From Pararhodobacter sp. (GTDB lineage Bacteria > Pseudomonadota > Alphaproteobacteria > Rhodobacterales > Rhodobacteraceae), in the NCBI GenBank assembly GCA_020832545.1, contig JAFIEK010000010.1, forward strand, positions 53,573-117,572: a DNA stretch of 64,000 nt. Direction: 5' to 3'. This document shows, piece after piece, positions 30,000 to 38,411 of the stretch. The notes beneath the pieces are model-generated. The model was not told the DNA's origin. It made no database searches and saw only the letters and a program-made list of their open reading frames with translations. Both the position numbers and the translations under genes were made by a program. Every line of letters begins with the position of its first letter. Position 1 is the first letter of the stretch.

Positions 30000-31043
30000 T
30001 CAGTCCTGCGTCGGCGGTGCTTCTGTGGCGCCATTGTCGGTTCCTGGCCGCCGGTAGTAATAGCGTGCACGCTCTTCATAGAGCACATCAGCCAGACATT
30101 CATCCTGAGCGCGCATCTGGGTGATCATCGCTGCGCGCCCCCGCGCATCGGCGCTTTGCAGGATGCGCCGCAGCACTGCCGCCTGCCCGCGAGGGCTTTG
30201 CAGAAAATCTACCTGAGACACCAATGCCTCAGCGGGACTGCCAAGCGTCAGCAGCGCGTTGTGACTTGAGAGCGCCTGATAGGCCCCGCTCATGCAGGCC
30301 GCGCGGCTGTCAGGGCAGCGCGCATCGCACAGTGCGACCACCGGCAGCGCGGCAGGTGCCTGTTCCAGCCAGCGCATAAGCGCGGCGTCATCGGGCGGCT
30401 CGCCCATCATCATGCGCTGCGGATGATCGGCGGGCACATGCGCCATCAGCGCCGCGCGGCGCGCGTCATCGGCGGTGCGCCAGGGCAGATATAAAAGCTC
30501 AGCATCCAGCGCCTCGGGCGGGGCCTGACGCAGGTCCGGATGCTCGCGCGCGGCCAGCGCCAGCAGGGCTTCGCGCGCCGCCCGGGTCTCGCCCAGATCG
30601 ATAAACCGGGTCACCACGTCCAGTCCCGCATCCACGGAGAAAAGCGCCAGCCAGACGGCCGCCAGCGGCTCGCCGGACGCGACATTCAGCCAGCTTTGCC
30701 CGGACATTCCGCCCGGCGCACGCATCAGGGCGATCCGCTCGTTCCTTGGCAGATGGGCCAGCCAGGGCCCCTGCAAAGGCGGGCTCTTGTCGATCAACCC
30801 CAACAGAATCTGCGCCGCACGATTGTTGTCTTGCGCCAACGCCGCCAGCGCGGGCAAGGCCGCCCCCTCATCATCCGCCAGCCAGAGCGCCAGCGCCTCG
30901 GAAAACGCAGCAGCATCAGCCCCCGGCACCGCCACATCCCCGGCCCGCGCCGGGGTCAGCGCCACGACGAGCAGGAAAACGACACCGACCACCCCGAGCC
31001 ACGCCGCCCGGAATGCCCGGAAAAACAAGGGCTTGATTATCAA
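30000..31043 (-). CDS. Secreted protein of unknown function
   Basis: A 347-residue exported protein with a signal peptide (RAAWLGVVGVVFLLVVALT, then ARAGD). The mature part is alanine-rich and helical (LALWLADDEGAALPALAALA, EALLALAAREHPDL), which suggests a helical repeat of the Sel1/TPR kind but without a clear consensus. Three cysteines cluster at ALCDARCPDSRAACMSG and a fourth lies near the C-terminus. It starts at TTG (31043) with agga upstream; no closer ATG fits the signal peptide. It is convergent with prs. No function is proposed. Confidence 0.7.
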   Translation of the reverse strand: MIIKPLFFRAFRAAWLGVVGVVFLLVVALTPARAGDVAVPGADAAAFSEALALWLADDEGAALPALAALAQDNNRAAQILLGLIDKSPPLQGPWLAHLPRNERIALMRAPGGMSGQSWLNVASGEPLAAVWLALFSVDAGLDVVTRFIDLGETRAAREALLALAAREHPDLRQAPPEALDAELLYLPWRTADDARRAALMAHVPADHPQRMMMGEPPDDAALMRWLEQAPAALPVVALCDARCPDSRAACMSGAYQALSSHNALLTLGSPAEALVSQVDFLQSPRGQAAVLRRILQSADARGRAAMITQMRAQDECLADVLYEERARYYYRRPGTDNGATEAPPTQD

Positions 31044-31228
31044 CGTCCTATCTTTCTCTGTTTCCGCCTGGCCTCATGCGGGGCACAGCGAACCAGTGTA
31101 TCTGCCGCAATTTGCGAAGGCTCTGCCCAATAAGCAAGCACAAAGTGCTGCTTTTTCACCCCTGAGTCCTGTGCATTTTCTCGCAATCGGCATCTGACGG
31201 GCGGGCGCAGCAGGCCGGTTCTAACCGA

Positions 31229-31999
31229 TCAGCCCCGCAGTTGTGCCGCCACGTTATGCAGCTCTGCCGCAGGCAGGAAGCCGCGCAGCAGCTCTCCCGG
31301 CCCTTCGGGAACGCCAATGACAAAGCTGGGGGTGCCACTGATCTGCAACCGCTGCGCCAGCGCCCGGTTCTCGGCCAGTACGTCACTGACCGCGCCGGAG
31401 CGCATACGCTCAAGAACTGCCTCGGCCTCCAGCCCCAGTTCGACTGCCAATGCCCCCAGCGCGCTGTCGGGGGTGTCGCCATCCCAGTCCAGCAGCCGCT
31501 CATGCGCCGCGAAATAGGCCTCATCCCCGCCCAGTTGCAGCACGGCGACGGCAAAGCGGCTCATGACTTCGGATTGCGGGCCAAGAATTGGCAGCTCCTT
31601 GATGACCAGCCGCACATTGCCATCTTCGTCGCTGAAATCCATCATATGCGGAAAGGCGCGCTGGCAGAAACTGCACCGGTAGTCCATGAATTCGACAAGG
31701 GTGATGTCGCCGTCCGGGTTGCCACCGACCCAGGAATGGCCATCGGAATAGATGTCCTCGGCGTTGATCTCGATCAGCGTCAGATCCATATCGGCCTGCT
31801 GCGCCATGTTCCTGCGCTCGAACTCGGCGACGGCCTCGAAAATCACCTCGGGGTGCTCCATCAGATAGGCGCGGATCTCGGCGCGCAGGGCATCGCGCCC
31901 GGTATCATCCAGCGGCTCGCTGAAAGCGCCGGTCTGGGCGGCCAGCGGAGCGGCGAGAACGAGGGCGGTCGCGGCCGATGCGGCAAGAGAACGAAACAT
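31229..31999 (-). CDS. DsbA-family thiol:disulfide interchange protein
   Basis: A 256-residue periplasmic thioredoxin-fold protein with signal peptide (residues 1-22, ending LAAPLAAQ). The active site is CSFC at residues 109-112 in VEFMDYRCSFCQRAFPHM, followed by the DsbA-type helical insert and cis-proline loop GTPSFVIGVPEG. This Com1/DsbA-like class has an extra N-terminal helical region (residues ~25-95). It would oxidise or isomerise disulfides of exported proteins. It is divergent from the amidase gene, with 185 bases between the two starts. The ATG at 31999 is chosen over one six codons upstream. Confidence 0.92.
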   Translation of the reverse strand: MFRSLAASAATALVLAAPLAAQTGAFSEPLDDTGRDALRAEIRAYLMEHPEVIFEAVAEFERRNMAQQADMDLTLIEINAEDIYSDGHSWVGGNPDGDITLVEFMDYRCSFCQRAFPHMMDFSDEDGNVRLVIKELPILGPQSEVMSRFAVAVLQLGGDEAYFAAHERLLDWDGDTPDSALGALAVELGLEAEAVLERMRSGAVSDVLAENRALAQRLQISGTPSFVIGVPEGPGELLRGFLPAAELHNVAAQLRG

Positions 32000-32184
32000 G
32001 CAGGCTCCTGTTGGCAAGTTCCCGCCGACTGTGTCCTGCCAGTGCAGGCAAGATCAAGCCCGGATCGCCCGGCACCCTGACGTTTGAAGTGATCGTGAAG
32101 GCGCGCAGGGGATGTTCGGGCGCGCCGGTCTTCGATAGGATTTGTACGAGGCAGGTAACGAACACGAAAGCAGGCAAGGGCAAT

Positions 32185-33465
32185 ATGGAACGACAGACAG
32201 GCAGACGCTTCCCGGTTCGGGCCGGGTTCGGGCCCGTGATCAGTCTCGTGATCGGCCTGGTGATCAGTCTGGTTCTGGCCATGCCCGCCCCGCCAGCCGG
32301 GGCACAAGGACTGGCTCAGGGGCTGGGACTGGGCGCGATCGCGCGAATCACCGGTCCGGTCGAGCTGCGCAGCGAGAACGGCGCGCTGGTGCTGGAACTG
32401 CCGCTTACCCAGCCGGTGCCCCATCGCGTGCAGCTACTGGATGCACCGATGCGCGCCGTGATCGACTTTCACCAGATCGACTGGACCGGGCTGGACCCGG
32501 GCACCCTGCCCCTTTCCGCCCCGCTGACCGGCTTGCGGCTGGGACAATCGGGCGGCGGCTGGTCGCGGATGGTGCTGGAACTGGCCGAGCCGATGGATTT
32601 TGAAACCGTCGCGCTGCGCAGCGACCCGGCAAGCGGCGCGGCGCGGCTGCACCTGCGTCTGGTGCCAGTCAGCGCCGGTGCCTTTGCGGCCCGCCTGCGC
32701 CCACAGGCAAACGACAGCGCGGCAGCCGCCACCGCCACCCGCCCGGCGCTGGGGATGCGACCCACCGTGGTGGTGCTGGACCCCGGCCATGGCGGGATTG
32801 ACCCGGGCGCCGAACGCGAGGGGCTGCGCGAATCCGATCTGATGCTGACCTTCTCGCGGGAACTGGCTGAACTGCTGCGCCGTCAGGGCGATTTCGAGGT
32901 GGTCCTGACACGCGAAGAAGATGTCTTTGTGTCGCTGGAAGCGCGCATCCGCGTGGCCCGGCAGGCCGGGGCGGATGTGTTCTTGTCGCTGCATGCCGAT
33001 GCGCTGGCCGATGGCGGGGCCTCGGGCACCACGATCTACACACTGGCTGACGAGGCCAGCGAGGCCGCCGCCGCAGCGCTCGCCGAACGTCATGACCGCG
33101 CCGATCTGCTGGGCGGCGGCGTTGATCTGAGCGATTCTGACGATCTGGTCGCCGGGGTTTTGATGGATATCGCGCGCACCGAGACCCGACCGGTAACCGA
33201 CCGGCTGTCCGAAGCGCTGCTGGCGGCGATCACCAGCGAGGGGCTGGCGACGCATCGCCGCCCCCGTCAGGAAGCGGCCTTTTCGGTGCTCAAGGCCCCC
33301 GACATTCCGTCAATCCTGATTGAAGTGGGCTTCATGTCCAGCCCGCGCGATCTAGCCAATCTGCAAGACCCAGAATGGCGCGGACGCATGGCGCAGGCAC
33401 TCATGACCGGGCTGCTGAACTGGGTCGATGACGAGGCCCAGCGCAGCCCCCTGCGGCGTCGCTGA
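32185..33465 (+). CDS. amiC: N-acetylmuramoyl-L-alanine amidase (AmiC type)
   Basis: A 426-residue periplasmic zinc amidase that cuts the stem peptide from peptidoglycan at the septum. It has a signal peptide (hydrophobic ISLVIGLVISLVLAM), an AMIN domain (residues ~50-165) and an Amidase_3 domain (~195-420) with VVLDPGHGGIDPGAE (zinc histidine), the downstream acidic residue, DVFLSLHADA (second histidine) and PSILIEVGFMS (catalytic glutamate). The ATG at 32185 begins the signal peptide. Its neighbour on the opposite strand is a degenerate LytM lipoprotein that could be its activator. Confidence 0.93.
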   Translation: MERQTGRRFPVRAGFGPVISLVIGLVISLVLAMPAPPAGAQGLAQGLGLGAIARITGPVELRSENGALVLELPLTQPVPHRVQLLDAPMRAVIDFHQIDWTGLDPGTLPLSAPLTGLRLGQSGGGWSRMVLELAEPMDFETVALRSDPASGAARLHLRLVPVSAGAFAARLRPQANDSAAAATATRPALGMRPTVVVLDPGHGGIDPGAEREGLRESDLMLTFSRELAELLRRQGDFEVVLTREEDVFVSLEARIRVARQAGADVFLSLHADALADGGASGTTIYTLADEASEAAAAALAERHDRADLLGGGVDLSDSDDLVAGVLMDIARTETRPVTDRLSEALLAAITSEGLATHRRPRQEAAFSVLKAPDIPSILIEVGFMSSPRDLANLQDPEWRGRMAQALMTGLLNWVDDEAQRSPLRRR

Positions 33466-33479
33466 ACGGGATCGAGCAA

Positions 33480-33559
33480 GGGGGGGCGGGCAAGAGGGGC
33501 GTTGCCCCCCTCTGGGCCTTGCGGCCCATTCACCCCCCAGCGTATTTTTGGCAAGATGA
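33480..33559 (+). repeat. Dispersed intergenic element, copy B (GC hairpin plus core)
   Basis: A G/C-run hairpin with a gtt loop (agaggggcgttgcccccctc region), then tgggccttgcggcccattca, a C-run, and the core gtatttttggcaagatga at 33542-33559. The same order is seen in copy C (46746-46806, reversed) and in the left half of the 51991-52134 element. It sits between two convergent genes, as a transcription end element would. Confidence 0.65.
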
Positions 33560-33615
33560 GAGGCCATATGGCGACCCGGCCCGGCCCGGCCCGGAATGTA
33601 TTGCAGACGGGGGCT

Positions 33616-34887
33616 TTATTGCAGATAGGGCATCGGATCGACGCTGTCGAAGCCTTCGCGCACTTCGAAATGCAGGAACGAGGGGTCGCCCTGGCGCACG
33701 GTTGCGATGGTTTGCCCGCGCGTGACCCGCGCGCCGCGCTCAACGCGGATGTCATCGATATTGGCATAGACCGTCAGCAGGTTGTTTTCATGCCGGATCA
33801 CCAGAATCGGCACCTGATCGGTGTCGCGGGTGATGGCAGCGACAGTACCCGCCGCCGCCGCACTGACCTGGGTTCCGGCCGGCGCACCGATACCGACGCC
33901 GTCATTGCGACCGCGTGAATAGGCACGGATGATCCGCCCCTCGACCGGCATGGCAAGGCGCGCGCCTTCGGTGCGCTGGCTGGACATGTCGGCCACCGGC
34001 GGCGTGGTTGCGCTGGTGCCCTGCCCGGCGGGGGCGGGGTCTTCGTCTGGCAGCGGCTGCGAGGCGGAGGGCGGTGCCGGTGTGGGCGAGCCCTGCCCCG
34101 GCGAGGTGGTGGCGGCAGGCGGGGTCGGCGTCTGGGACTGTGTTTGCCGCTCGGGCGTCGGCAGCGATCCGTCGGTGGGCGCGACAGGGGCCCGGGGTGT
34201 GGTGGCGGCATCCGTGGTCTGCGACAGCCCTGCCGTAAGCTCGGATGACGCCTCGGCGATGCTTTGCGGCATCGGCACAATCAGGTACTGCCCTTCACGC
34301 ACCGACATATCGGTGCCGAGTCCGTTCCATTCGGCCAGCGACCGGGGGGTAACGTTGTAGAGCCGCGCAATGGTGAAAACGGTCTCGCCGCGACGCACCT
34401 GATGGCGCACCGGCTCTTGCCCGCCTGCGCCGGGCGCCGACTGCGCATCTCCATCCAGCGAAGTGACCGATATCGGCCCGGTGCCCGCCCCAGACGCCTC
34501 TTCGGACACCCGCGAGGGCAGAACCAGCGTCTCGCCTCCGCGCATTACCCCGGCCACATCAATCGCATTGTGGCGCGCCATGGCGTCGGCATCCACGTTC
34601 AGCCGCTGAGCGACATCGCGCACCGTCTCGCCACGCTGGGCGATCACGACCTGATACCCGGGATACGAGATCACGCCGCGCGAATCCGGCTGCGGACGGC
34701 TTGGCGTGGCCTGCCGTGCGGCCTCGGCGGTTGAGAAACTGCCCGAGCGGCGCAGATCCCAGTCCATATCCGCAGTGCTGCACGCCGCGAGCGTCAAAGC
34801 TGTTGTCGCCGTCAAGGCCAGCCGCATTGCGCGACTGGTTGAAAGACCGAAAGGAAAAGTGCTTCTCGTCATCGAAATCCTGCTCAT
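33616..34887 (-). CDS. LysM/LytM-domain lipoprotein, NlpD/EnvC-like
   Basis: A 423-residue lipoprotein: signal peptide with lipobox LAAC (about residue 35), two LysM domains (VIAQRGETVRDVAQRLNVDA and HQVRRGETVFTIARLYNVTP), a Pro/Thr/Ser-rich linker, and a C-terminal M23/LytM domain from about residue 317. The catalytic residues look lost: N328 replaces the first zinc histidine and G332 the zinc aspartate (RNDGVGIGAP), and N376 stands where the YAH histidine should be; only H406 (LHFEV) remains. So it is probably a non-enzymatic activator like NlpD/EnvC. It lies upstream-adjacent to pcm and surE on the same strand. ATG 34872 is an alternative start. Confidence 0.9.
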   Translation of the reverse strand: MSRISMTRSTFPFGLSTSRAMRLALTATTALTLAACSTADMDWDLRRSGSFSTAEAARQATPSRPQPDSRGVISYPGYQVVIAQRGETVRDVAQRLNVDADAMARHNAIDVAGVMRGGETLVLPSRVSEEASGAGTGPISVTSLDGDAQSAPGAGGQEPVRHQVRRGETVFTIARLYNVTPRSLAEWNGLGTDMSVREGQYLIVPMPQSIAEASSELTAGLSQTTDAATTPRAPVAPTDGSLPTPERQTQSQTPTPPAATTSPGQGSPTPAPPSASQPLPDEDPAPAGQGTSATTPPVADMSSQRTEGARLAMPVEGRIIRAYSRGRNDGVGIGAPAGTQVSAAAAGTVAAITRDTDQVPILVIRHENNLLTVYANIDDIRVERGARVTRGQTIATVRQGDPSFLHFEVREGFDSVDPMPYLQ

Positions 34888-35066
34888 GCCTGCCCCAGCT
34901 TGTCATGCTTCAGCCAATCATGGCCCAGCTTTTCGGCCGATACCCCGGCGTCACCGAACGGGAACCCTGTGACCACCGATTTGCCTATTTATACCCGATT
35001 CATGCGCAAGTGACAGCCCATCACCACAATGTGTGGTAGAAAACCGTGTGTTGCAAGATTGACGGA

Positions 35067-35717
35067 TCAGTCCTGCGCGATGCCTTCCAGTAGCGGAACA
35101 AAGCGCACTGAGCGCAATTCCTCGTAATCGAAGCCGCTTTCGGTGCGGCGCACCTTGATCAGGCTTTGCACCGTGTCCGACTGCCCCACCGGAACCACCA
35201 TGATACCGCCAACACGCAACTGCGCCAAGAGTGGGCCGGGCGCGTCTTCGGCGGCGGCGGTGACGATGATGCGGTCAAACGGGGCCTGTTCGGGCAGGCC
35301 AAACGAGCCATCAGCCGAAAGCGCGGTGATGTTCACCAGATTGAGCTTTTCAAACACCGCACGCGCTTCCAGCACCAGACGGCGATGGCGCTCAACCGTA
35401 TAGACCCGGCGCGCAAGTTGGCTGAGGATCGCCGCCTGATAGCCCGAGCCGGTGCCCACCTCCAGCACCTTGTCGCGCGGCGTGACCTCCAGCGCTTCGG
35501 TCATCAGCGCCACCACCGAGGGCTGGCTGATCGTCTGGCCGCAGGCAATGGGCAGCGGCATGTCCTCATAAGCGCGCTCGGCGAAGATGCCGCGCAGAAA
35601 AGCGCCGCGATCAATCCGCTCCATCGCCCGCAGCACCGCCGCATCGGTGACCCCTTTGGAGCGCAGCGTATAGATGAAGCGCATGGTCCGTTCGGCCCGT
35701 GCGCCCGCGTCCGTCAT
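35067..35717 (-). CDS. pcm: Protein-L-isoaspartate O-methyltransferase
   Basis: A 216-residue SAM-dependent enzyme that repairs isoaspartyl residues in aged proteins. [18 protein letters not shown] is motif I of the SAM site, preceded by [14 protein letters not shown] (substrate-binding region), and GGIMVVPVG lies near the end. The ATG overlaps the surE TGA (ATGA). Together with the NlpD-like gene this gives surE-pcm-nlpD order, as in many proteobacteria. Confidence 0.95.
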   Translation of the reverse strand: MTDAGARAERTMRFIYTLRSKGVTDAAVLRAMERIDRGAFLRGIFAERAYEDMPLPIACGQTISQPSVVALMTEALEVTPRDKVLEVGTGSGYQAAILSQLARRVYTVERHRRLVLEARAVFEKLNLVNITALSADGSFGLPEQAPFDRIIVTAAAEDAPGPLLAQLRVGGIMVVPVGQSDTVQSLIKVRRTESGFDYEELRSVRFVPLLEGIAQD

Positions 35718-36499
35718 TCAAGACGCTCCCGCAGGGCGTCGAGCGCATCATAGGCCGTCAGATCGGCGCGCATCGGCGTGACAGAAATCCAGCCGTCCAG
35801 ATTGGCCCAGACATCGGTGCCGGGCGCGGTGGGCAGGTGCTGCGGGCCGCCCTTGATCCAAAGAAACTTGCGCCCTGAGGGGGAGATATGCGGCTCCACC
35901 CCGAAGAACGTATCCTTGCGATAGCCCTGCGAGACCACCTTCATGCCCTTGACCTGATCTTTTGGCACGGGCGGGAAATTGACGTTGTAGAACAGCCGGT
36001 AATCGCCGGAATCCCACAACCCCTTCTCCAGCAGCGCGCGCACCAGACCGACGCCATGCTCGATCGCGGGTTCGAACGGGTCTGACATATCTTCGGTCTG
36101 CGGCCCCATGTATTGCGACAGCGCAATCGCGGGAAGACCCTGAAGTGCTGCCTCCATCGCGCCGCCGAGCGTGCCAGAGTAAAGCGCGTTCTCGGCGGAA
36201 TTGTTGCCGCGGTTCACCCCGGACAACACCAGATCAGGCTTGGCACCCTGCAACACCTCATAATAGCCCGCCAGCACACAATCGGCCGGGCTGCCCTCGG
36301 CGGCGTAGCGCTTAGGGCCCAGTTTGGCGATCATCATCGGGTGGGTGTAGCTGATCTTGTGCGCGACGCCTGACTGTTCGAAAGCAGGCGCGACCACCCA
36401 GACCTCGCCGTCCGGCCCGGCAAGTTCAGCCGCGATCGCTTCAAGAACCTTCAGCCCCGGCGCGTTGATGCCGTCATCATTGGTAACCAGAATCCGCAT
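35714..36499 (-). CDS. surE: 5'/3'-nucleotidase SurE
   Basis: A 261-residue metal-dependent nucleoside monophosphate phosphatase. [15 protein letters not shown] at the N-terminus holds the metal-binding aspartate pair, and [20 protein letters not shown] is the second signature. The frame is open 22 codons upstream, but ATG 36499 begins the conserved N-terminus. It is translationally coupled to pcm. Confidence 0.96.
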   Translation of the reverse strand: MRILVTNDDGINAPGLKVLEAIAAELAGPDGEVWVVAPAFEQSGVAHKISYTHPMMIAKLGPKRYAAEGSPADCVLAGYYEVLQGAKPDLVLSGVNRGNNSAENALYSGTLGGAMEAALQGLPAIALSQYMGPQTEDMSDPFEPAIEHGVGLVRALLEKGLWDSGDYRLFYNVNFPPVPKDQVKGMKVVSQGYRKDTFFGVEPHISPSGRKFLWIKGGPQHLPTAPGTDVWANLDGWISVTPMRADLTAYDALDALRERLE

Positions 36500-36690
36500 G
36501 AAACCTCTCTTGAGCCGCCCGAAACTGTCAGACTTCTGCTTAGTCCAGCCATGCCGGGGCAGCAATAGCTGCGCGCGGGAAACCCGGCGGCCTGCGCGGC
36601 GAAACCTGCAAAAGGAATTGCGGTTTCAGGCGAGTTGTGAACAGCGTTGCAGGCTGCATGTCCGCCCCGTGCCCCTGAAAGGAGCCGCCG

Positions 36691-37119
36691 ATGCGCTTTG
36701 CTTCCCTGGTCTGCCTTGCTGCCCTGTTTCCCACGCTCGCCACCGCCGACGAAATGTGGAGTACGCCTTACGGTTATGTTGCCTGGGAAGACACGCAGGG
36801 CGACATCGCCGTCTTTCGCATGATGGGCGATGACGGGCAGACGCCCGGCACGATGCGCATTTTCGTGCCCGGCCTGCCCAATGACGTGATGGGTGGCCGC
36901 CACGTCTACTTCGGGTATTGGACCGATCCGGCGGCCGATGAGCCCTGCACGTTCGATGTACTGGATGCGATGGGCAACAAAAGCCCAAGCTGGGGCAGAC
37001 TGACGCTGAACTTTCTTGACCCGGAGTTCCCCTCGAACTGGGCGGGCTTGTCCGGCTATTGTTTCGATGAGCCGAGCATTCAGATCAACGCCACACCGGC
37101 CTTTGGCATCGGTGACTGA
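36691..37119 (+). CDS. Small secreted protein of unknown function
   Basis: A 142-residue protein with a clear signal peptide (LVCLAALFPTLATADE) and an aromatic-rich mature part (MWSTPYGYVAWEDTQGD, GGRHVYFGYWTD) of beta-strand character with two cysteines (EPCTFDV and SGYCFDE). A ggagccgccg ribosome-binding site precedes the ATG. No family was recognised. It is the only plus-strand gene between the surE group and the methyltransferase, whose stop it faces at six bases. Confidence 0.75.
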   Translation: MRFASLVCLAALFPTLATADEMWSTPYGYVAWEDTQGDIAVFRMMGDDGQTPGTMRIFVPGLPNDVMGGRHVYFGYWTDPAADEPCTFDVLDAMGNKSPSWGRLTLNFLDPEFPSNWAGLSGYCFDEPSIQINATPAFGIGD

Positions 37120-37125
37120 CGCCGC

Positions 37126-37986
37126 CTACTTGCGCGCGCTGAAAATATTGTAGCGCACCAACCCCTTGCGCGCCATCGCGTGGTAGATCACGGCGGCGCT
37201 GCGGTTGGGGTTCTGTTCCTGGCGGCCAAAAGGCCAGGTCGCCAGGTAATACGGCAAGAGCGCGAAGCGTTGCAGCCGTTGCAGCGAGGGCAGCATGTTG
37301 GCGGTGATATTCTCGGTCTGCACATCGTGAAAGCCTGCCGCTTCCATGACCTCGTGGAAGCGGTCATTGCGGAATTCATGCAGCCCCACCATGGCCGAGC
37401 CGCGCGCGACACGCTCAAAGAGCGTCCATTCGCGCGCCGTGAAAGCCTTTGTATCGGCAATGGAATACTCAAAAAACGCCACCCGCCCGCCGGGTTTGAG
37501 CACGCGATGGATTTCGCGCAGCGTCTGGCGGATGTCCGGCGAATGCGACAGGGTCTCGGTGGTGTAGGCCGCGTCAAAGGTGGCATCGTCAAAGCTGGTG
37601 GCGCTGTAATCCATAAGCTGGAAGCGGGTGCGCGCGCTCACGCCCGCCGCCTTTGCGCGGGCCTGCGCCTTGGGCACCTCGAAATCCAGCACGGTGATAC
37701 CGTCGATCTGGCAACCGGTCTTGCGCGCCAGATCGCTGGCCACCACGCCCTGCCCGCACCCGGCATCCAGCACCCGGTCACCAGCGCTCAGGCCCAGCCG
37801 CTCAATCACCAGATCATGCAACAGGTTCTGTGCTTCGCGCTCGGACACCTTGCGCCCGGTGGGGTGGTAGCCGAAATGCTTGGCACCGCCCAACATCAGC
37901 TCATAATTGCGTTCCGAACGGGCGAAGTAATGGCGCAGCCGGGAAAAATGCTCGCCCGTATCCTTGCCGGTATCGGTGGGACTCAT
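37126..37986 (-). CDS. SAM-dependent class I methyltransferase
   Basis: A 286-residue methyltransferase. LDAGCGQGVVASDLA is the SAM-binding motif I, and VLKPGGRVAFFEYSIAD the post-II/III region. The overall layout (N-terminal RHYFARSERNYELMLGGAKH, C-terminal extension after residue 200) is like sterol/tocopherol or phosphoethanolamine methyltransferases. The substrate is unknown; phospholipid or small-molecule methylation is possible. The ATG at 37986 (MSPTDTGKDTGEH) is preferred to one six codons upstream. It stands alone on the minus strand. Confidence 0.82.
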   Translation of the reverse strand: MSPTDTGKDTGEHFSRLRHYFARSERNYELMLGGAKHFGYHPTGRKVSEREAQNLLHDLVIERLGLSAGDRVLDAGCGQGVVASDLARKTGCQIDGITVLDFEVPKAQARAKAAGVSARTRFQLMDYSATSFDDATFDAAYTTETLSHSPDIRQTLREIHRVLKPGGRVAFFEYSIADTKAFTAREWTLFERVARGSAMVGLHEFRNDRFHEVMEAAGFHDVQTENITANMLPSLQRLQRFALLPYYLATWPFGRQEQNPNRSAAVIYHAMARKGLVRYNIFSARK

Positions 37987-38084
37987 TCGCGCGCTCCTAC
38001 ACAATCAAACAAAGTAGCCACCCGGAACAGGCGGGACAGGGGCATTGCTTAAACGCTGATGCACGCGCTCGCAACCGGCGCGTT

Positions 38085-38411
38085 CTATCCGGGGCAGGCA
38101 AAGGGCAGGAAGGTGCTGGCCATACCTTCATTCATCGCGGCAATGGTCAGTATGTCTGCAAGGCGGTACTCCTGCGCCGTGACAGGACAGACCGCACCGC
38201 GCGTTACGCACCCTTCGGCGATGAAAGCATCATGCGCGGCGATGAAATCCTCGCTGATCCCCTCTTGTCCCACGACATCCAGTGCGCGGTGCCAGGCATC
38301 GGTGTAGAGCGCACATTTGCGCTGGCTCCAGGCATCGCCCGTTTCAGCCAAGGCAGAAACGGGCATCTGCATTGCGGCAGTCAGCACGACGATCAGCACA
38401 GCCCCCCTCAT
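38085..38411 (-). CDS. Small secreted cysteine-containing protein
   Basis: A 108-residue protein starting MRGAVLIVVLTAAMQMPVSA (signal peptide). The mature part has four or five cysteines (QRKCALYTD, EGCVTRGAVCPVT, PFACPG), which suggests disulfides. The chosen ATG (38411) overlaps the oxidoreductase TGA as ATGA, so it is translated behind the oxidoreductase; the longer open frame is ruled out by that gene. No family was recognised. Confidence 0.72.
   Translation of the reverse strand: MRGAVLIVVLTAAMQMPVSALAETGDAWSQRKCALYTDAWHRALDVVGQEGISEDFIAAHDAFIAEGCVTRGAVCPVTAQEYRLADILTIAAMNEGMASTFLPFACPG

Noticed and set aside
33616..34887. Active M23 metallopeptidase
   Set aside because: Most zinc-binding and catalytic positions are replaced (N328, G332, N376), so an enzymatic call is not supported.
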